Below, piece after piece: positions 52,479 to 60,160 of a stretch of 64,000 nucleotides of DNA. Position numbers and translations under genes: made by a program. The notes beneath the pieces were generated by a model. That model was not told the DNA's origin. It was given only the letters and a program-made list of their open reading frames with translations, and searched no databases. This DNA is from Nocardioides sp. S5 (lineage in GTDB: Bacteria; Actinomycetota; Actinomycetes; Propionibacteriales; Nocardioidaceae). The stretch lies in assembly GCF_017310035.1 (NCBI RefSeq), contig NZ_CP022296.1, forward strand, positions 4,588,001 through 4,652,000, read 5' to 3'. The first letter of the stretch is position 1; each line of letters starts with the position of its first letter.

Positions 52479-52904
52479 TCAGGAGCCACCGTCCCCGGCG
52501 ATGTTGACCATCCACGGGATCCCGAACCGGTCGACGAGCATCCCGAACTCGTCACCCCAGGGCGCGGCCTCGAGCGGCTGGCGCACCTCGCCGCCCTCCG
52601 ACAGCGCCGCGAACCACGACCGCAGCTGGTCGCCGTCCTCCGGGCCGCCGGACAGGCTCACCGACATGCTGTCGCCGAAGGTGACCTGCGCCATCTCCGG
52701 CGGCGCGTCGGCCCCCATCAGCACGAGCCCACCGGGCACCTCGAGCTGGCCGTGCATGACCTGACTGGCGAGCGGGCCCTCGGTGCCCATGTCCCCGAAG
52801 GTCATGATGCTCAGCTCGCCGCCCATCACCGACTGGTAGAGCTCCAGCGCCTCGCGCGCTCGCGCGTCGGAGAAGTTGAGGTAGGGGTTGAGGTTGATCG
52901 ACAT
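52479..52904 (-). CDS. VOC family protein (PhnB/glyoxalase-like)
   Basis: 141 residues with the beta-alpha-beta-beta-beta fold of VOC proteins: NPYLNFSDARAREALELYQSVMGGELSIMTF at the start and EEGEVRQPLEAAPWGDEFGMLVDRFGIPWMVNI-like end. It is closest to PhnB/YjdN-type 3-demethylubiquinone methyltransferase-like VOC proteins. Role unknown; a metal-dependent lyase, dioxygenase or drug-binding function is possible. ATG at 52904 with CGGGAG upstream. Confidence 0.85.
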   Translation of the reverse strand: MSINLNPYLNFSDARAREALELYQSVMGGELSIMTFGDMGTEGPLASQVMHGQLEVPGGLVLMGADAPPEMAQVTFGDSMSVSLSGGPEDGDQLRSWFAALSEGGEVRQPLEAAPWGDEFGMLVDRFGIPWMVNIAGDGGS

Positions 52905-53023
52905 GCTCGGCTCCCGTTCGGCGTGGCAGTGGTCCTCCCAACCTAAGGACTCACCCCGTGGCCTCGGAAGAGTCACGCGCTCGTGCATCGCCCCGCCCGC
53001 ATCGGGTACGGCGAGGACGAGCA

Positions 53024-53139
53024 AAGGAGGCGACGAGGCGACCCAGGCCGACGAGCCTGTCGGCGTCGAGATCGGCATGGACGGCGACGACGGGAGCACC
53101 TTCGAGCCGGAAGAGGATCCCGAGGGCAACGCCGGCTGA
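53024..53139 (+). other. Acidic short frame with strong ribosome site but no start codon
   Basis: AAAGGAGG at 53024-53031 is a near-perfect Shine-Dalgarno, and the frame that follows encodes a very acidic peptide (DEPVGVEIGMDGDDGSTF) ending at 53139. No ATG, GTG or TTG falls at the right spacing; the first in-frame ATG is at 53077. Either a non-standard start is used or the frame is broken. Confidence 0.3.
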
Positions 53140-53149
53140 CCCGTCAGCG

Positions 53150-53566
53150 TCAGCGCTCCCCCACGTTGCCGCCGGCGCCCTCGCCGGTCGACCAGGAGCC
53201 ATCGGGCAGGCCCTCCCGGTTCTCGTGCCCGGTGCGCTGCGTGTAGTGCTCGGCGTGCAGCCCGCGCGCCTGGTCGTCCCAGCTGTCGTCGTCGTAGTCC
53301 GGCGCGTCCTTGACCTGGTCCTTGCTCACGTTGACGATCACCCGCCGGCCCTCGTGGTCCATCCCCACGACGGTGCCGGCCGGGATGACCCGCTTCTTGC
53401 CCAGGATCCAGAACCCGGTGTCGACGACCAGCCACGCGCCGTCGGTGTCGGCGGTCGCGCGGTCGACCTTGCCGAGCGAGCCGTCCTCACCCTCGACGTC
53501 GTACCCGACCAGGTCACGGTCCTCGGCCCACTCGCTGTCGCGGTAGCTCCAGATGGTGTCGCTCAT
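53150..53566 (-). CDS. PRC-barrel domain protein
   Basis: 138 residues. DLVGYDVEGEDGSLGKVDRATADTDGAWLVVDTGFWILGKKRVIPAGTVVGMD is a classic PRC-barrel with its IPA/V motif. Such domains occur in photosynthetic reaction centre H and in RNA or ribosome-linked proteins; the short single-domain form is common in actinobacteria and has no fixed role. GAGGAGG five bases before the ATG at 53566 is a strong ribosome site. The C-terminus is polar and probably disordered. Confidence 0.85.
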   Translation of the reverse strand: MSDTIWSYRDSEWAEDRDLVGYDVEGEDGSLGKVDRATADTDGAWLVVDTGFWILGKKRVIPAGTVVGMDHEGRRVIVNVSKDQVKDAPDYDDDSWDDQARGLHAEHYTQRTGHENREGLPDGSWSTGEGAGGNVGER

Positions 53567-53688
53567 GGCTGCCTCCTCCGTCCCGGCCGGGGTGCCGGGA
53601 CTCCGACGCAACCACGGCCGCACAGGCGCTGCCACCTGCGTGGGGGTGGTCCGTCCGGACGGCGTCGGGGATGGGACGGCGTCGGCGA

Positions 53689-54492
53689 TCAGGTCTTCAG
53701 CGACGCCCGCAGCGCGCGGGCCACGTCGCGCAGGTCGTCGGTGATCTCGGCGGCCGTCGCGATCGCACCGGCGCCCATGGCCGCGACGCACGCGCGGTCG
53801 GTGGCGGCCTCGAGCTCGTCACGCGCATCGGTGCCCAGCGGCGTGATCGCACCGTCGTCGTCGAGCCAGCCACGCCCGCGCAGCCGGTCGTGACCCGCGG
53901 CCCACTCGTCGTCGCTCCAGCCGCGGAGCGTCTGCTGCTGGGGGAAGGTGCGACCGGCCGCCACGTTGAGGACGTTGGCATCGACCCCACCGAGCCCCTC
54001 GGTGACGAGCACCGCGACGTGGCAGTCGCCGCGGAACTCGCGCACCACCGCGTCGGCCAGCCAGAACCGTCCGAGGTCGTCCGCGGGCGCCTCGAGCGAG
54101 GCGTGCGCCGCCGCCAGCGGCTTGCCGGCGAGGTCCAGCCCCTCGACGATCTCGGCGAGGGCGTCCGCCAGGGGCGCGACCTGGTCACCGCTGACCGCTC
54201 GGCCAAGGACGTCGGTCGCCAGCTCGAGTCGCGCCCGGTGCACCTCGTCCGGGGTCGCGAAGCCCCAGGCGTCGGGCAGCGCGCGGTGGACGAGGTGTGG
54301 GGCGAAGCCGTGGAACGTCGCCACGACGAGCTCCGGCGAGGCCGCCCCCATCGGCGCCGCCCGCGACGCGAAGTAGCCCATCCACGACCCCTTGAGGCCG
54401 ATCGAGGCGTAGTGCCGGCCCGCTTCGGGGACGAGGTAGACGAAGTTGTTGAGCGTCTCCACCGACCGCCAGAACGGCGCCGGGACGCTCAT
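53689..54492 (-). CDS. SCO6745-family protein
   Basis: 267 residues. FWRSVETLNNFVYLVPEAGRHYASIGLKGSWMGYFASRAAPMGAASPELVVATFHGFAPHLVHRALPD matches the N-terminal half of this actinobacterial family. The C-terminal half is helical with a predicted two-strand wing (LRGRGWLDDDGAITPLGTDARDEL), which resembles a winged-helix. No biochemical role is established. It starts at 54492, overlapping the FMN reductase stop by four bases, so the two form an operon with the monooxygenase gene upstream. Confidence 0.75.
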   Translation of the reverse strand: MSVPAPFWRSVETLNNFVYLVPEAGRHYASIGLKGSWMGYFASRAAPMGAASPELVVATFHGFAPHLVHRALPDAWGFATPDEVHRARLELATDVLGRAVSGDQVAPLADALAEIVEGLDLAGKPLAAAHASLEAPADDLGRFWLADAVVREFRGDCHVAVLVTEGLGGVDANVLNVAAGRTFPQQQTLRGWSDDEWAAGHDRLRGRGWLDDDGAITPLGTDARDELEAATDRACVAAMGAGAIATAAEITDDLRDVARALRASLKT

Positions 54493-55157
54493 CCGCGGTC
54501 CGAGCCGGAGTGTCCGCGCAGCAGGTCGCCGAAGGGCGTCACGTCGGCCTCGACCTGCGTGCCGGACGTACGCCGGGGGCGGGCGGCGAGGTCGGGCGCG
54601 AAGCCGCCGACGGCGTACTCCCCCTGGCTCAGCACCGCGGCGGCGAGCTGGGCCGCGGCGCGGGTGATCCGCTCGGCGAGCCCGTGGCTGCCGAAGTCCT
54701 CGGTGGCCGCGAAGACGCCGGTGGGTACGACGACCGCGCGGAGGTAGGCGAACAGCGGCCGCATCGCGTGGTCGAGGACCAGCGAGTGCCGGGCGGTCCC
54801 GGCGGTGGCGGCGATCAGCACGGGCGTACCGGTCAGCGAGTCGGGGTCGACGGCGTCGAAGAACATCTTGAACAACCCGCTGAAGCTGGCGTTGAAGACC
54901 GGCGTGACGGCGATCAGGCCGTCGGCAGCCGCGACCTGCTCGCGCAGCTCGGTGAGCCGTGGCGTCGGGATGCCGCCGGTGACCATGAACGTGGCCAGCT
55001 CACCGGCGACCTCGCGCAGCTCGACGAAGGACGTCTCCACCGACTCGCCCCGCGCGCTGACCTGCGTCGAGGTGGCCTCGGCGAGCTGGTCGGCGAGGAG
55101 CCGGGTGGACGACGGGACGGTGAGTCCCGCCGTCACCACGACGACCCGAGGACTCAT
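54489..55157 (-). CDS. NAD(P)H-dependent FMN reductase (CE1759-type)
   Basis: 222 residues, flavodoxin-like fold: VVVVTAGLTVPSSTRLLADQLAEA at the start, ADGLIAVTPVFNASFSGLFKMFFDAVDPDSLTGTPVLIAATAGTARHSL in the middle. It should reduce FMN with NAD(P)H and hand it to the luciferase-like monooxygenase encoded just upstream. ATG at 55157. The 76-bp space before it holds short repeats. Confidence 0.85.
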   Translation of the reverse strand: MSPRVVVVTAGLTVPSSTRLLADQLAEATSTQVSARGESVETSFVELREVAGELATFMVTGGIPTPRLTELREQVAAADGLIAVTPVFNASFSGLFKMFFDAVDPDSLTGTPVLIAATAGTARHSLVLDHAMRPLFAYLRAVVVPTGVFAATEDFGSHGLAERITRAAAQLAAAVLSQGEYAVGGFAPDLAARPRRTSGTQVEADVTPFGDLLRGHSGSDRG

Positions 55158-55240
55158 GCGCGTACTCGCTTCGCTCCGTGCGCGCATGAGGCACGAGGGG
55201 CACTGTGTTGGATGATGCGCTCGCTCCGCTCGCTCATGCG
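55158..55240. repeat. Short GCGCGTACTCGCTTCGC-type repeats
   Basis: Two related GC-rich units (55158-55185 and 55211-55240) share a CTCGCT-n-CGCT(C)C core. The first can fold as a hairpin with GCGCGTAC / GTGCGCGC ends. A related unit lies at 59861-59895. They look like dispersed REP-type sequences between genes. Confidence 0.45.
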
Positions 55241-56397
55241 CTGGCCCCGGCGGTCTGGGCCTGCTCGGCCTGCAGCTTCTCGACGTGCCGCCGGGCGGGC
55301 TCGACGAGGTGGTGCGGGGCGTCCGCGCCGGCCGCGACGAGCGAGGCGTGGGTGGGCGGGTCGCTCGGCACGTGCGCCGGGCGACGGCGCTCGAACTCCG
55401 CGCGGAGCACGGGCACGACCTCGGTGCCGAGCATCTCCACCTGCTCCAGCACCAGCGACTCCGGCAGGCCGGCGTGGTCGATGAGGAACATCTGGCGCTG
55501 GTAGTCACCGACGTAGTCGGCGAAGCCGAGGGTGCGCTCGATGACCTGCTCGGTCGTGCCGACGGTCAGCGGCGTCATCTTCGTGAAGTCCTCCAGCGAC
55601 GGGCCGTGGCCGTAGACCGGGGCGTTGTCGAAGTAGGGGCGGAAGACCCGCTTGGCCTCGGCCTCGCTGCCGGCCATGAAGACCTGGCCGCCAAGGCCGA
55701 CGTAGGCCTGGTCGGCAGCGCCGTGGCCGTAGAACTCGAAGCGGCGGCGGTAGAGCTGCACCATCGCCTCGGTGTGCTCCTTGTTCCAGAAGATGTGGTT
55801 GTGGAAGAACCCGTCGCCGTAGTAGGCCGCCTGCTCGGCGATCTCGGTGCTGCGGATCGAGCCGTGCCACACGAAGGGCGGCGTGCCGTCGAGCGGCGCC
55901 GGTGTGGAGGTGTAGCCCTGCAACGGGGTGCGGAACTGGCCCTGCCAGTTGACGACCGGCTCGCGCCACAGCTTGCGCAGCAGGTGGTAGTTCTCGATCG
56001 CGAGCTTGATGCCGTCGCGGATGTCCTTGCCGAACCAGGGGTAGACCGGGCCGGTGTTGCCGCGGCCCATCATCAGGTCGACGCGCCCGCCCGAGAGGTG
56101 CTGGAGGAACGCGTAGTCCTCGGCGATCTTCACCGGGTCGTTCGTGGTGATGAGCGTGGTGCTCGTCGAGAGCAGCAGCTTCTCGGTCTTCGCGGCGATG
56201 TAGCCCAGGTGCGTCGTCGGGGACGACACGACGAACGGCGGGTTGTGGTGCTCGCCGGTCGCGAAGACGTCGAGCCCGACCTCCTCGGCCTTGAGCGCGA
56301 TCTTCGTCATCAGGGCGATGCGCTCGGCCTCGGACGGCGTACGCCCGGTGGTCGGGTCGGTGGTGATGTCGCCGACGCTGAAGATGCCGAACTGCAT
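55234..56397 (-). CDS. Luciferase-like flavin monooxygenase (CE1758-type)
   Basis: 387 residues. QFGIFSVGDITTDPTTGRTPSEAERIALMTKIALKAEEVGLDVFATGEHHNPPFVVSSPTTHLGYIAAKT is the N-terminal barrel of the bacterial luciferase family, with FADYVGDYQRQMFLIDHAGL near the end. It uses reduced FMN and oxygen to oxidise an unknown substrate. The FMN reductase downstream is its likely partner. ATG at 56397 with CGGAGG upstream. Confidence 0.88.
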   Translation of the reverse strand: MQFGIFSVGDITTDPTTGRTPSEAERIALMTKIALKAEEVGLDVFATGEHHNPPFVVSSPTTHLGYIAAKTEKLLLSTSTTLITTNDPVKIAEDYAFLQHLSGGRVDLMMGRGNTGPVYPWFGKDIRDGIKLAIENYHLLRKLWREPVVNWQGQFRTPLQGYTSTPAPLDGTPPFVWHGSIRSTEIAEQAAYYGDGFFHNHIFWNKEHTEAMVQLYRRRFEFYGHGAADQAYVGLGGQVFMAGSEAEAKRVFRPYFDNAPVYGHGPSLEDFTKMTPLTVGTTEQVIERTLGFADYVGDYQRQMFLIDHAGLPESLVLEQVEMLGTEVVPVLRAEFERRRPAHVPSDPPTHASLVAAGADAPHHLVEPARRHVEKLQAEQAQTAGASA

Positions 56398-56412
56398 GGT
56401 GTCCTCCGTTTA

Positions 56413-56436
56413 GTTGAAGTTTCTATGATCTCCAAC
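56413..56436 (-). promoter_or_regulatory. Operator-like element before the monooxygenase gene
   Basis: Starts with GTTGAAGTTTCTATG on the plus strand and ends with CCAAC. It resembles the element before the YceI gene (35759-35778) and sits 16 bases before the monooxygenase ATG, so a MarR-type regulator is possible. Confidence 0.4.
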
Positions 56437-56505
56437 AGGGCTCGCGGCACCAGTATTCCGCCGGTTCGGCTGCACGGGCCACCGCGCCCACCTACTCTCC
56501 GGACC

Positions 56506-57273
56506 ATGCGCCCCGCACTCGCCGCCGTCGCCGCCCTCGCCACCCTGTCCGCGGTCGTCCCGACCGGCCCGACGGCGTACGCCGCCTCGTCCGCCGCCTC
56601 GTCCAGCGACTGGCGCGCCGCGGCCTGCGCGGAGGACAACCGCGACGGCCTCGCCCTCGGTGCCTACACGGTGGCGCAGTCGCAGCAACGGCGCGTCAAG
56701 CAGATCCCCACCCTCACCCTCACCGCGCAGCGGCTCGTCTTCGCGAGCGGGACGCGTTGTGACCTGATCAGCCTCGACGGCTCGGTCCCCTTCGGCCGGG
56801 AGGTGAAGGGCCACGGCTCGTCGATCTCCGTGCTGGGCGAGCTGGTCGTCGGGGGCATGAGCCAGGGCGAGATGGAGGGCTCGGGCTCCCTGACCGGCGT
56901 CGGCGGCACCGAGCCCATCCGCGGCATCCGGGACGTGGTCCTCGGCGCGGAGGTCTTCACCGACGTCGAGACCGGGACGATGCCGGACTCCACCTCCCTG
57001 CCGGAGTCGTGGCGCAACCAGCCCTACACCTTCACCCACACCCGCACCGGCTTCACGGCCTCGGTCGAGGGCCGCACGTCGAAGGAGAGAACCTTTGCCG
57101 TCACCCCGGCGACCCGGGCGGCCGCGAAGCGCCGCCTCGCCTCGGCACTGGCCGACGCCGACTCCGCGGCCGAGCGCCGCGACGCCCGCCGGACCTACCG
57201 GCTCGCCCTGGAGGGCGTCCGGCTGGTGATGAAGCGGTTCCGCCACGAGTGGACCGGCGAGCTCCCGGGCTGA
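56506..57273 (+). CDS. Secreted protein of unknown function
   Basis: 255 residues. Residues 1-26 are a Sec signal peptide (RPALAAVAALATLSAVVPTGPTAYA), and the mature region has a CAEDNRDGLALG segment followed by strand-rich stretches and a Lys/Arg-rich C-terminal helix (ATRAAAKRRLASALADADSAAERRDARR). Two cysteines may form a disulfide. ATG at 56506; it is divergent from the monooxygenase gene. No family recognised. Confidence 0.65.
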   Translation: MRPALAAVAALATLSAVVPTGPTAYAASSAASSSDWRAAACAEDNRDGLALGAYTVAQSQQRRVKQIPTLTLTAQRLVFASGTRCDLISLDGSVPFGREVKGHGSSISVLGELVVGGMSQGEMEGSGSLTGVGGTEPIRGIRDVVLGAEVFTDVETGTMPDSTSLPESWRNQPYTFTHTRTGFTASVEGRTSKERTFAVTPATRAAAKRRLASALADADSAAERRDARRTYRLALEGVRLVMKRFRHEWTGELPG

Positions 57274-57339
57274 CCCTCGCCTCGTCGTCGCGGCGCGCCC
57301 GAGGAATGCCTCCCGCGCCCGGAGCGTTGGGCGAGGCAC

Positions 57340-57375
57340 CATCGAATGACATCGAACGACATCGATGGCATCGAG
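57340..57375. repeat. 10-bp phased repeat CATCGA
   Basis: CATCGA appears at 57340, 57350, 57360 and 57369, ten bases apart (one helical turn), just before the TPR gene start. This could be a binding array or simple slippage product. Confidence 0.4.
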
Positions 57376-57401
57376 CCGGTGCTTGCGCGAGAGGAGCGAC
57401 G

Positions 57402-57803
57402 ATGACCGACTTCACGCCCAACGACTTGACCTCGTTCGAGCAGCTGCTGCGCGGACACGCGGGGCTGCTCGAGGACTCCGTCCACGACCGCTGGGTGCGG
57501 GCCCAGGCCCTGTTCGAGGAGCGCGCCTACCGCGAGGCCGCGGTGCTGCTCACCGAGCTGCTCGACGACCCGGGCGAGGTCGTGCACGAGCTCACCGACG
57601 TACGCCTCCTGCTGGCGCGCTCGCTCTTCCACTCCGCCCAGCTCAACGGCACGATCCGGGTGGCGACCGAGCTGCTGGAGCACGACCCCAACGAGCCGTA
57701 CGCCCACCTGCTCCTGGGCCGTGCCCTGCAGCGCCAGGGACGCAAGGACGAGGCGCAGCCGCACCTGCGGCTGGCCGAGCTGCTGGGCGGCTACCGCAGC
57801 TGA
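57402..57803 (+). CDS. TPR-like protein
   Basis: 133 residues. The segments RAQALFEERAYREAAVLLTELLDDPGE and LLEHDPNEPYAHLLLGRALQRQGRKDEAQPHLRLAELLG are tetratricopeptide-like helices, so a protein-protein adaptor is likely. GAGAGGAG precedes the ATG at 57402 at good spacing. No neighbour indicates a partner. Confidence 0.75.
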   Translation: MTDFTPNDLTSFEQLLRGHAGLLEDSVHDRWVRAQALFEERAYREAAVLLTELLDDPGEVVHELTDVRLLLARSLFHSAQLNGTIRVATELLEHDPNEPYAHLLLGRALQRQGRKDEAQPHLRLAELLGGYRS

Positions 57804-57895
57804 GCGGAGACGCAGCGACGAAGCCTGGGTGAACACTCGCCCGGACGGTCCCGTTCGGGGCGACAGCCCCGGACGGGGCGCCACATGCTGAGGAC

Positions 57896-58723
57896 GTGAC
57901 CAGCTCAGGCGACATCCGTTACGGCGACCACCCCGGTCCGCTCGCCATCGCCCACCGCGGCGGCATGGCGCTCGCCCCCGAGAACACCCTCGCCGCCTTC
58001 GGACGTGCCACGTCCCTGGGCCTGACCCACCTCGAGACCGACGTCCGCACCACCCGCGACGGGCACCTCGTGTGCTTCCACGACGCGAGCCTGCGTCGGG
58101 TCACGGGGCACCCGGGCGACGTCGCCGACCTCGACCTGGCCGACCTGCGCCGGCTCCGCGTCGACGGCACCGACCGGATCCCGACCCTCGTGGAGGCGAT
58201 GGCCGCCTTCCCGCAGGCCAGGTTCGCCATCGACCTGAAGGACGAGCCATCGGTCGGGGCGATGGCGCGCCTGCTCGCCCAGCACCCCGGCTGGGCCGAG
58301 CGGATCCTGGTCGCCGGCGCGTGGAGCCGCTGGCTGCGCCGCCTCCAGGACGAGGCGCCCGGGGTCACGACGGCGCTCGGCTGGCGGTCGCTGACGACGC
58401 TGATCGCCTGCTCGCGCGGCGGCGTACGTCCCGTCGGGGTGCGCCCCGGCGGAGGCGCCTTCGCGCACGTGCCCCTGCGGCTGGGCCGGATGCCGATCCA
58501 CTCCGAGCGCGTCATCGCGCGTGCCCACGAGCTCGGGATCCGGGTGGTCGTGTGGACCGTCGACGACCCGGCCACCATGCGGTCCCTGCTCGACGCCGGC
58601 GTCGACGGGATCATCACCGACCGCCCCGACCTGCTGCGGGAGGTGCTGATCGGTCGCGGCGCCTGGACGCGCCCGGCCGACCTCCCCGAGCGCGACGGCG
58701 TACGTCCTGCTCCGCTCGCCTGA
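57896..58723 (+). CDS. Glycerophosphodiester phosphodiesterase
   Basis: 275 residues. The GDPD TIM-barrel has IAHRGGMALAPENTLAAFGRA (catalytic His-Arg and Glu/Asn), then ETDVRTTRDGHLVCFHDASLRRVTG (metal-binding Glu, Asp and catalytic His), and a C-terminal VWTVDDPATMRSLLDAGVDGIITDRPD. It hydrolyses glycerophosphodiesters to glycerol-3-phosphate and an alcohol. No signal peptide, so cytoplasmic. GTG start at 57896. Confidence 0.92.
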   Translation: MTSSGDIRYGDHPGPLAIAHRGGMALAPENTLAAFGRATSLGLTHLETDVRTTRDGHLVCFHDASLRRVTGHPGDVADLDLADLRRLRVDGTDRIPTLVEAMAAFPQARFAIDLKDEPSVGAMARLLAQHPGWAERILVAGAWSRWLRRLQDEAPGVTTALGWRSLTTLIACSRGGVRPVGVRPGGGAFAHVPLRLGRMPIHSERVIARAHELGIRVVVWTVDDPATMRSLLDAGVDGIITDRPDLLREVLIGRGAWTRPADLPERDGVRPAPLA

Positions 58724-58731
58724 GCGGTGGC

Positions 58732-59349
58732 TCAGACCTTCTCGAGCACGTCCGCGCGCACGCCGTGGTTGACGGCCCACAGGACCGCCTGGCTGCGGCT
58801 CTGCACGCCGGTCTTGCGGTAGGCGCTGCGGATGTAGGACTTCACCGAGTTGAGCGAGATCCGCATCTCCTGGGCGATCTCGTCGTTGCTGCGGCCGGTG
58901 GCGATGAGGGCGAGGGTCTCGCGCTCGCGGGTCGTGAGGATGTCGGCCTCGCTCGGCACGCGGCTCCCTGCCGCCGTGTGACCGGGCAGGGGCGGGGCGA
59001 CGACCGCCTCGCCGAGGTGGATCGCGCGCAGCGCCCGGCCGAGCTGGATCGCGGTGAGGCTCTTGCCGAGGTAGCCCGAGACGCCGTCCGTGAGCACGTC
59101 GTCGACCAGGCCGGGGTGGTGGTTCCAGGTGAAGACCGCGACGCGCTTGATGTAGGGGTCGGCGACGGCCCGGGCGAGGGTGGTGTCGTCGAGCGGGGTG
59201 CCGAAGGTCTCGATCAGCGCGATGTCGATCGGAGCGCGCATCCGGTCCTTGAAGCTGCCGAGCTCGAAGCCGCCGAGCGTGCGGAGCATGCTCTCCAGAC
59301 CTCGCCGGACGAGCTCGTCGCCGCCGAGGAGGCCAACGCGGATGATCAT
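58732..59349 (-). CDS. LuxR-type response regulator with Glu at the phosphosite
   Basis: 205 residues, paralogous to the regulator at 48451-49101: the receiver-like half has GGDE at 9-12, and the phosphoacceptor aspartate is replaced by E47 in IALIETFG. The C-terminal NarL-type HTH (TTRERETLALIATGRSNDEIAQEMRISLNSVKSYIRSAYRKT) is intact. The Glu substitution may lock the domain in an active-like state. ATG at 59349; no kinase beside it. It is not in an obvious operon with its neighbours. Confidence 0.85.
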   Translation of the reverse strand: MIIRVGLLGGDELVRRGLESMLRTLGGFELGSFKDRMRAPIDIALIETFGTPLDDTTLARAVADPYIKRVAVFTWNHHPGLVDDVLTDGVSGYLGKSLTAIQLGRALRAIHLGEAVVAPPLPGHTAAGSRVPSEADILTTRERETLALIATGRSNDEIAQEMRISLNSVKSYIRSAYRKTGVQSRSQAVLWAVNHGVRADVLEKV

Positions 59350-59532
59350 GGACAGTCCTGACAGTGGAAGCGGAGGACCGCACGTCCGTGCGACCTCGAC
59401 GCCCCCCAGACCGTCCCCGCCACTGTAGGTGTGCGGCGCGGGCTCGGATGCCAGCCGAGCGCCCGACCGCGTGACTCGCCGACGAAAATCACCCTGAAGG
59501 GTGGGTTGCGTCACCACAGCCGCTTGCGATTA

Positions 59533-59549
59533 ATACCCCCTAGGGGTAT
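59533..59549. promoter_or_regulatory. CsoR operator
   Basis: ATACCCCCTAGGGGTAT is the typical CsoR pseudo-palindrome, nine bases before the csoR ATG and overlapping the likely promoter. Cu(I) binding to CsoR releases it and switches on the operon. Confidence 0.85.
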
Positions 59550-59558
59550 GTTCGAAGC

Positions 59559-59861
59559 ATGAGCGAGCAGCACGGCCACCTCGAGGACAACGACGCAGCG
59601 GTCCAGGCCCACCTCAAGCGGCTGCGCCGCATCGAGGGACAGGTCCGCGGGATCCAGCGCATGGTGGAGGAGGAGAAGTACTGCATCGACATCCTCACCC
59701 AGGTGTCCGCTGCGACCAAGGCGCTGCAGGCGCTCGCGCTCTCGCTGCTCGACGACCACATGGCGCACTGCCTCGTCGACGCCGCCCGCCAGGGCGGGGC
59801 CGTCCAGGACGAGAAGCTCAAGGAGGCCTCCGAGGCCATCGCGCGCCTCGTGAAGTCCTGA
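59559..59861 (+). CDS. csoR: Copper-sensing transcriptional repressor
   Basis: 100 residues, all-helical CsoR fold. Cu(I) ligands are C42, H67 and C71 (YCIDIL ... DDHMAHC), with the H-x3-C pair as expected. RLRRIEGQVRGIQRMVEE is the conserved first helix. It represses its own operon (operator at 59533-59549). ATG at 59559; no strong ribosome site is seen, so the transcript may be nearly leaderless. Confidence 0.95.
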   Translation: MSEQHGHLEDNDAAVQAHLKRLRRIEGQVRGIQRMVEEEKYCIDILTQVSAATKALQALALSLLDDHMAHCLVDAARQGGAVQDEKLKEASEAIARLVKS

Positions 59862-59895
59862 GGTTTCGAGGCTCGCTGCGCTCGCACCTCAACCA
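59861..59895. repeat. Intergenic GC-rich REP-like hairpin
   Basis: Between csoR and copZ. It begins AGGTTTCGAGGCTCGCTGCG and ends with CTCGCACCTCAACC; GGTT/AACC ends and GAGG/CCTC blocks are inverted. It shares the CTCGCT core with the repeats at 55158-55240 and may occur elsewhere in the genome. Confidence 0.5.
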
Positions 59896-59922
59896 GCGAT
59901 GAACTGATGAAGGGAACCTGAC

Positions 59923-60126
59923 ATGACCACCGAGACCTACACCGTCACCGGCATGACCTGCGGCCACTGCGCCGCCTCGGTCACCGAGGAGATCTCCGAG
60001 CTCGAGGGCGTCGAGAACGTCGACGTCGTCGTCGAGACCGGAGCCGTCACCGTCACCAGCACCGCCCCCCTCGACGCGTCGGCCGTCCGCGCCGCCGTCG
60101 AGGAGGCCGGCTACGCGCTGGCGTGA
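59923..60126 (+). CDS. copZ: Copper chaperone CopZ
   Basis: 67 residues, ferredoxin-like HMA fold. The metal-binding loop is MTCGHC (C13, C16), preceded by TYTVTG and followed by SVTEEISELEGVENVDV. It delivers Cu(I) to the P-type ATPase CopA. ATG at 59923. Gene order csoR-copZ-(His-rich protein)-copA is a common actinobacterial copper operon. Confidence 0.94.
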   Translation: MTTETYTVTGMTCGHCAASVTEEISELEGVENVDVVVETGAVTVTSTAPLDASAVRAAVEEAGYALA

Positions 60127-60160
60127 CGTCGCGCCGCCCGGAGAAGTGCGAGGAGGAGCG

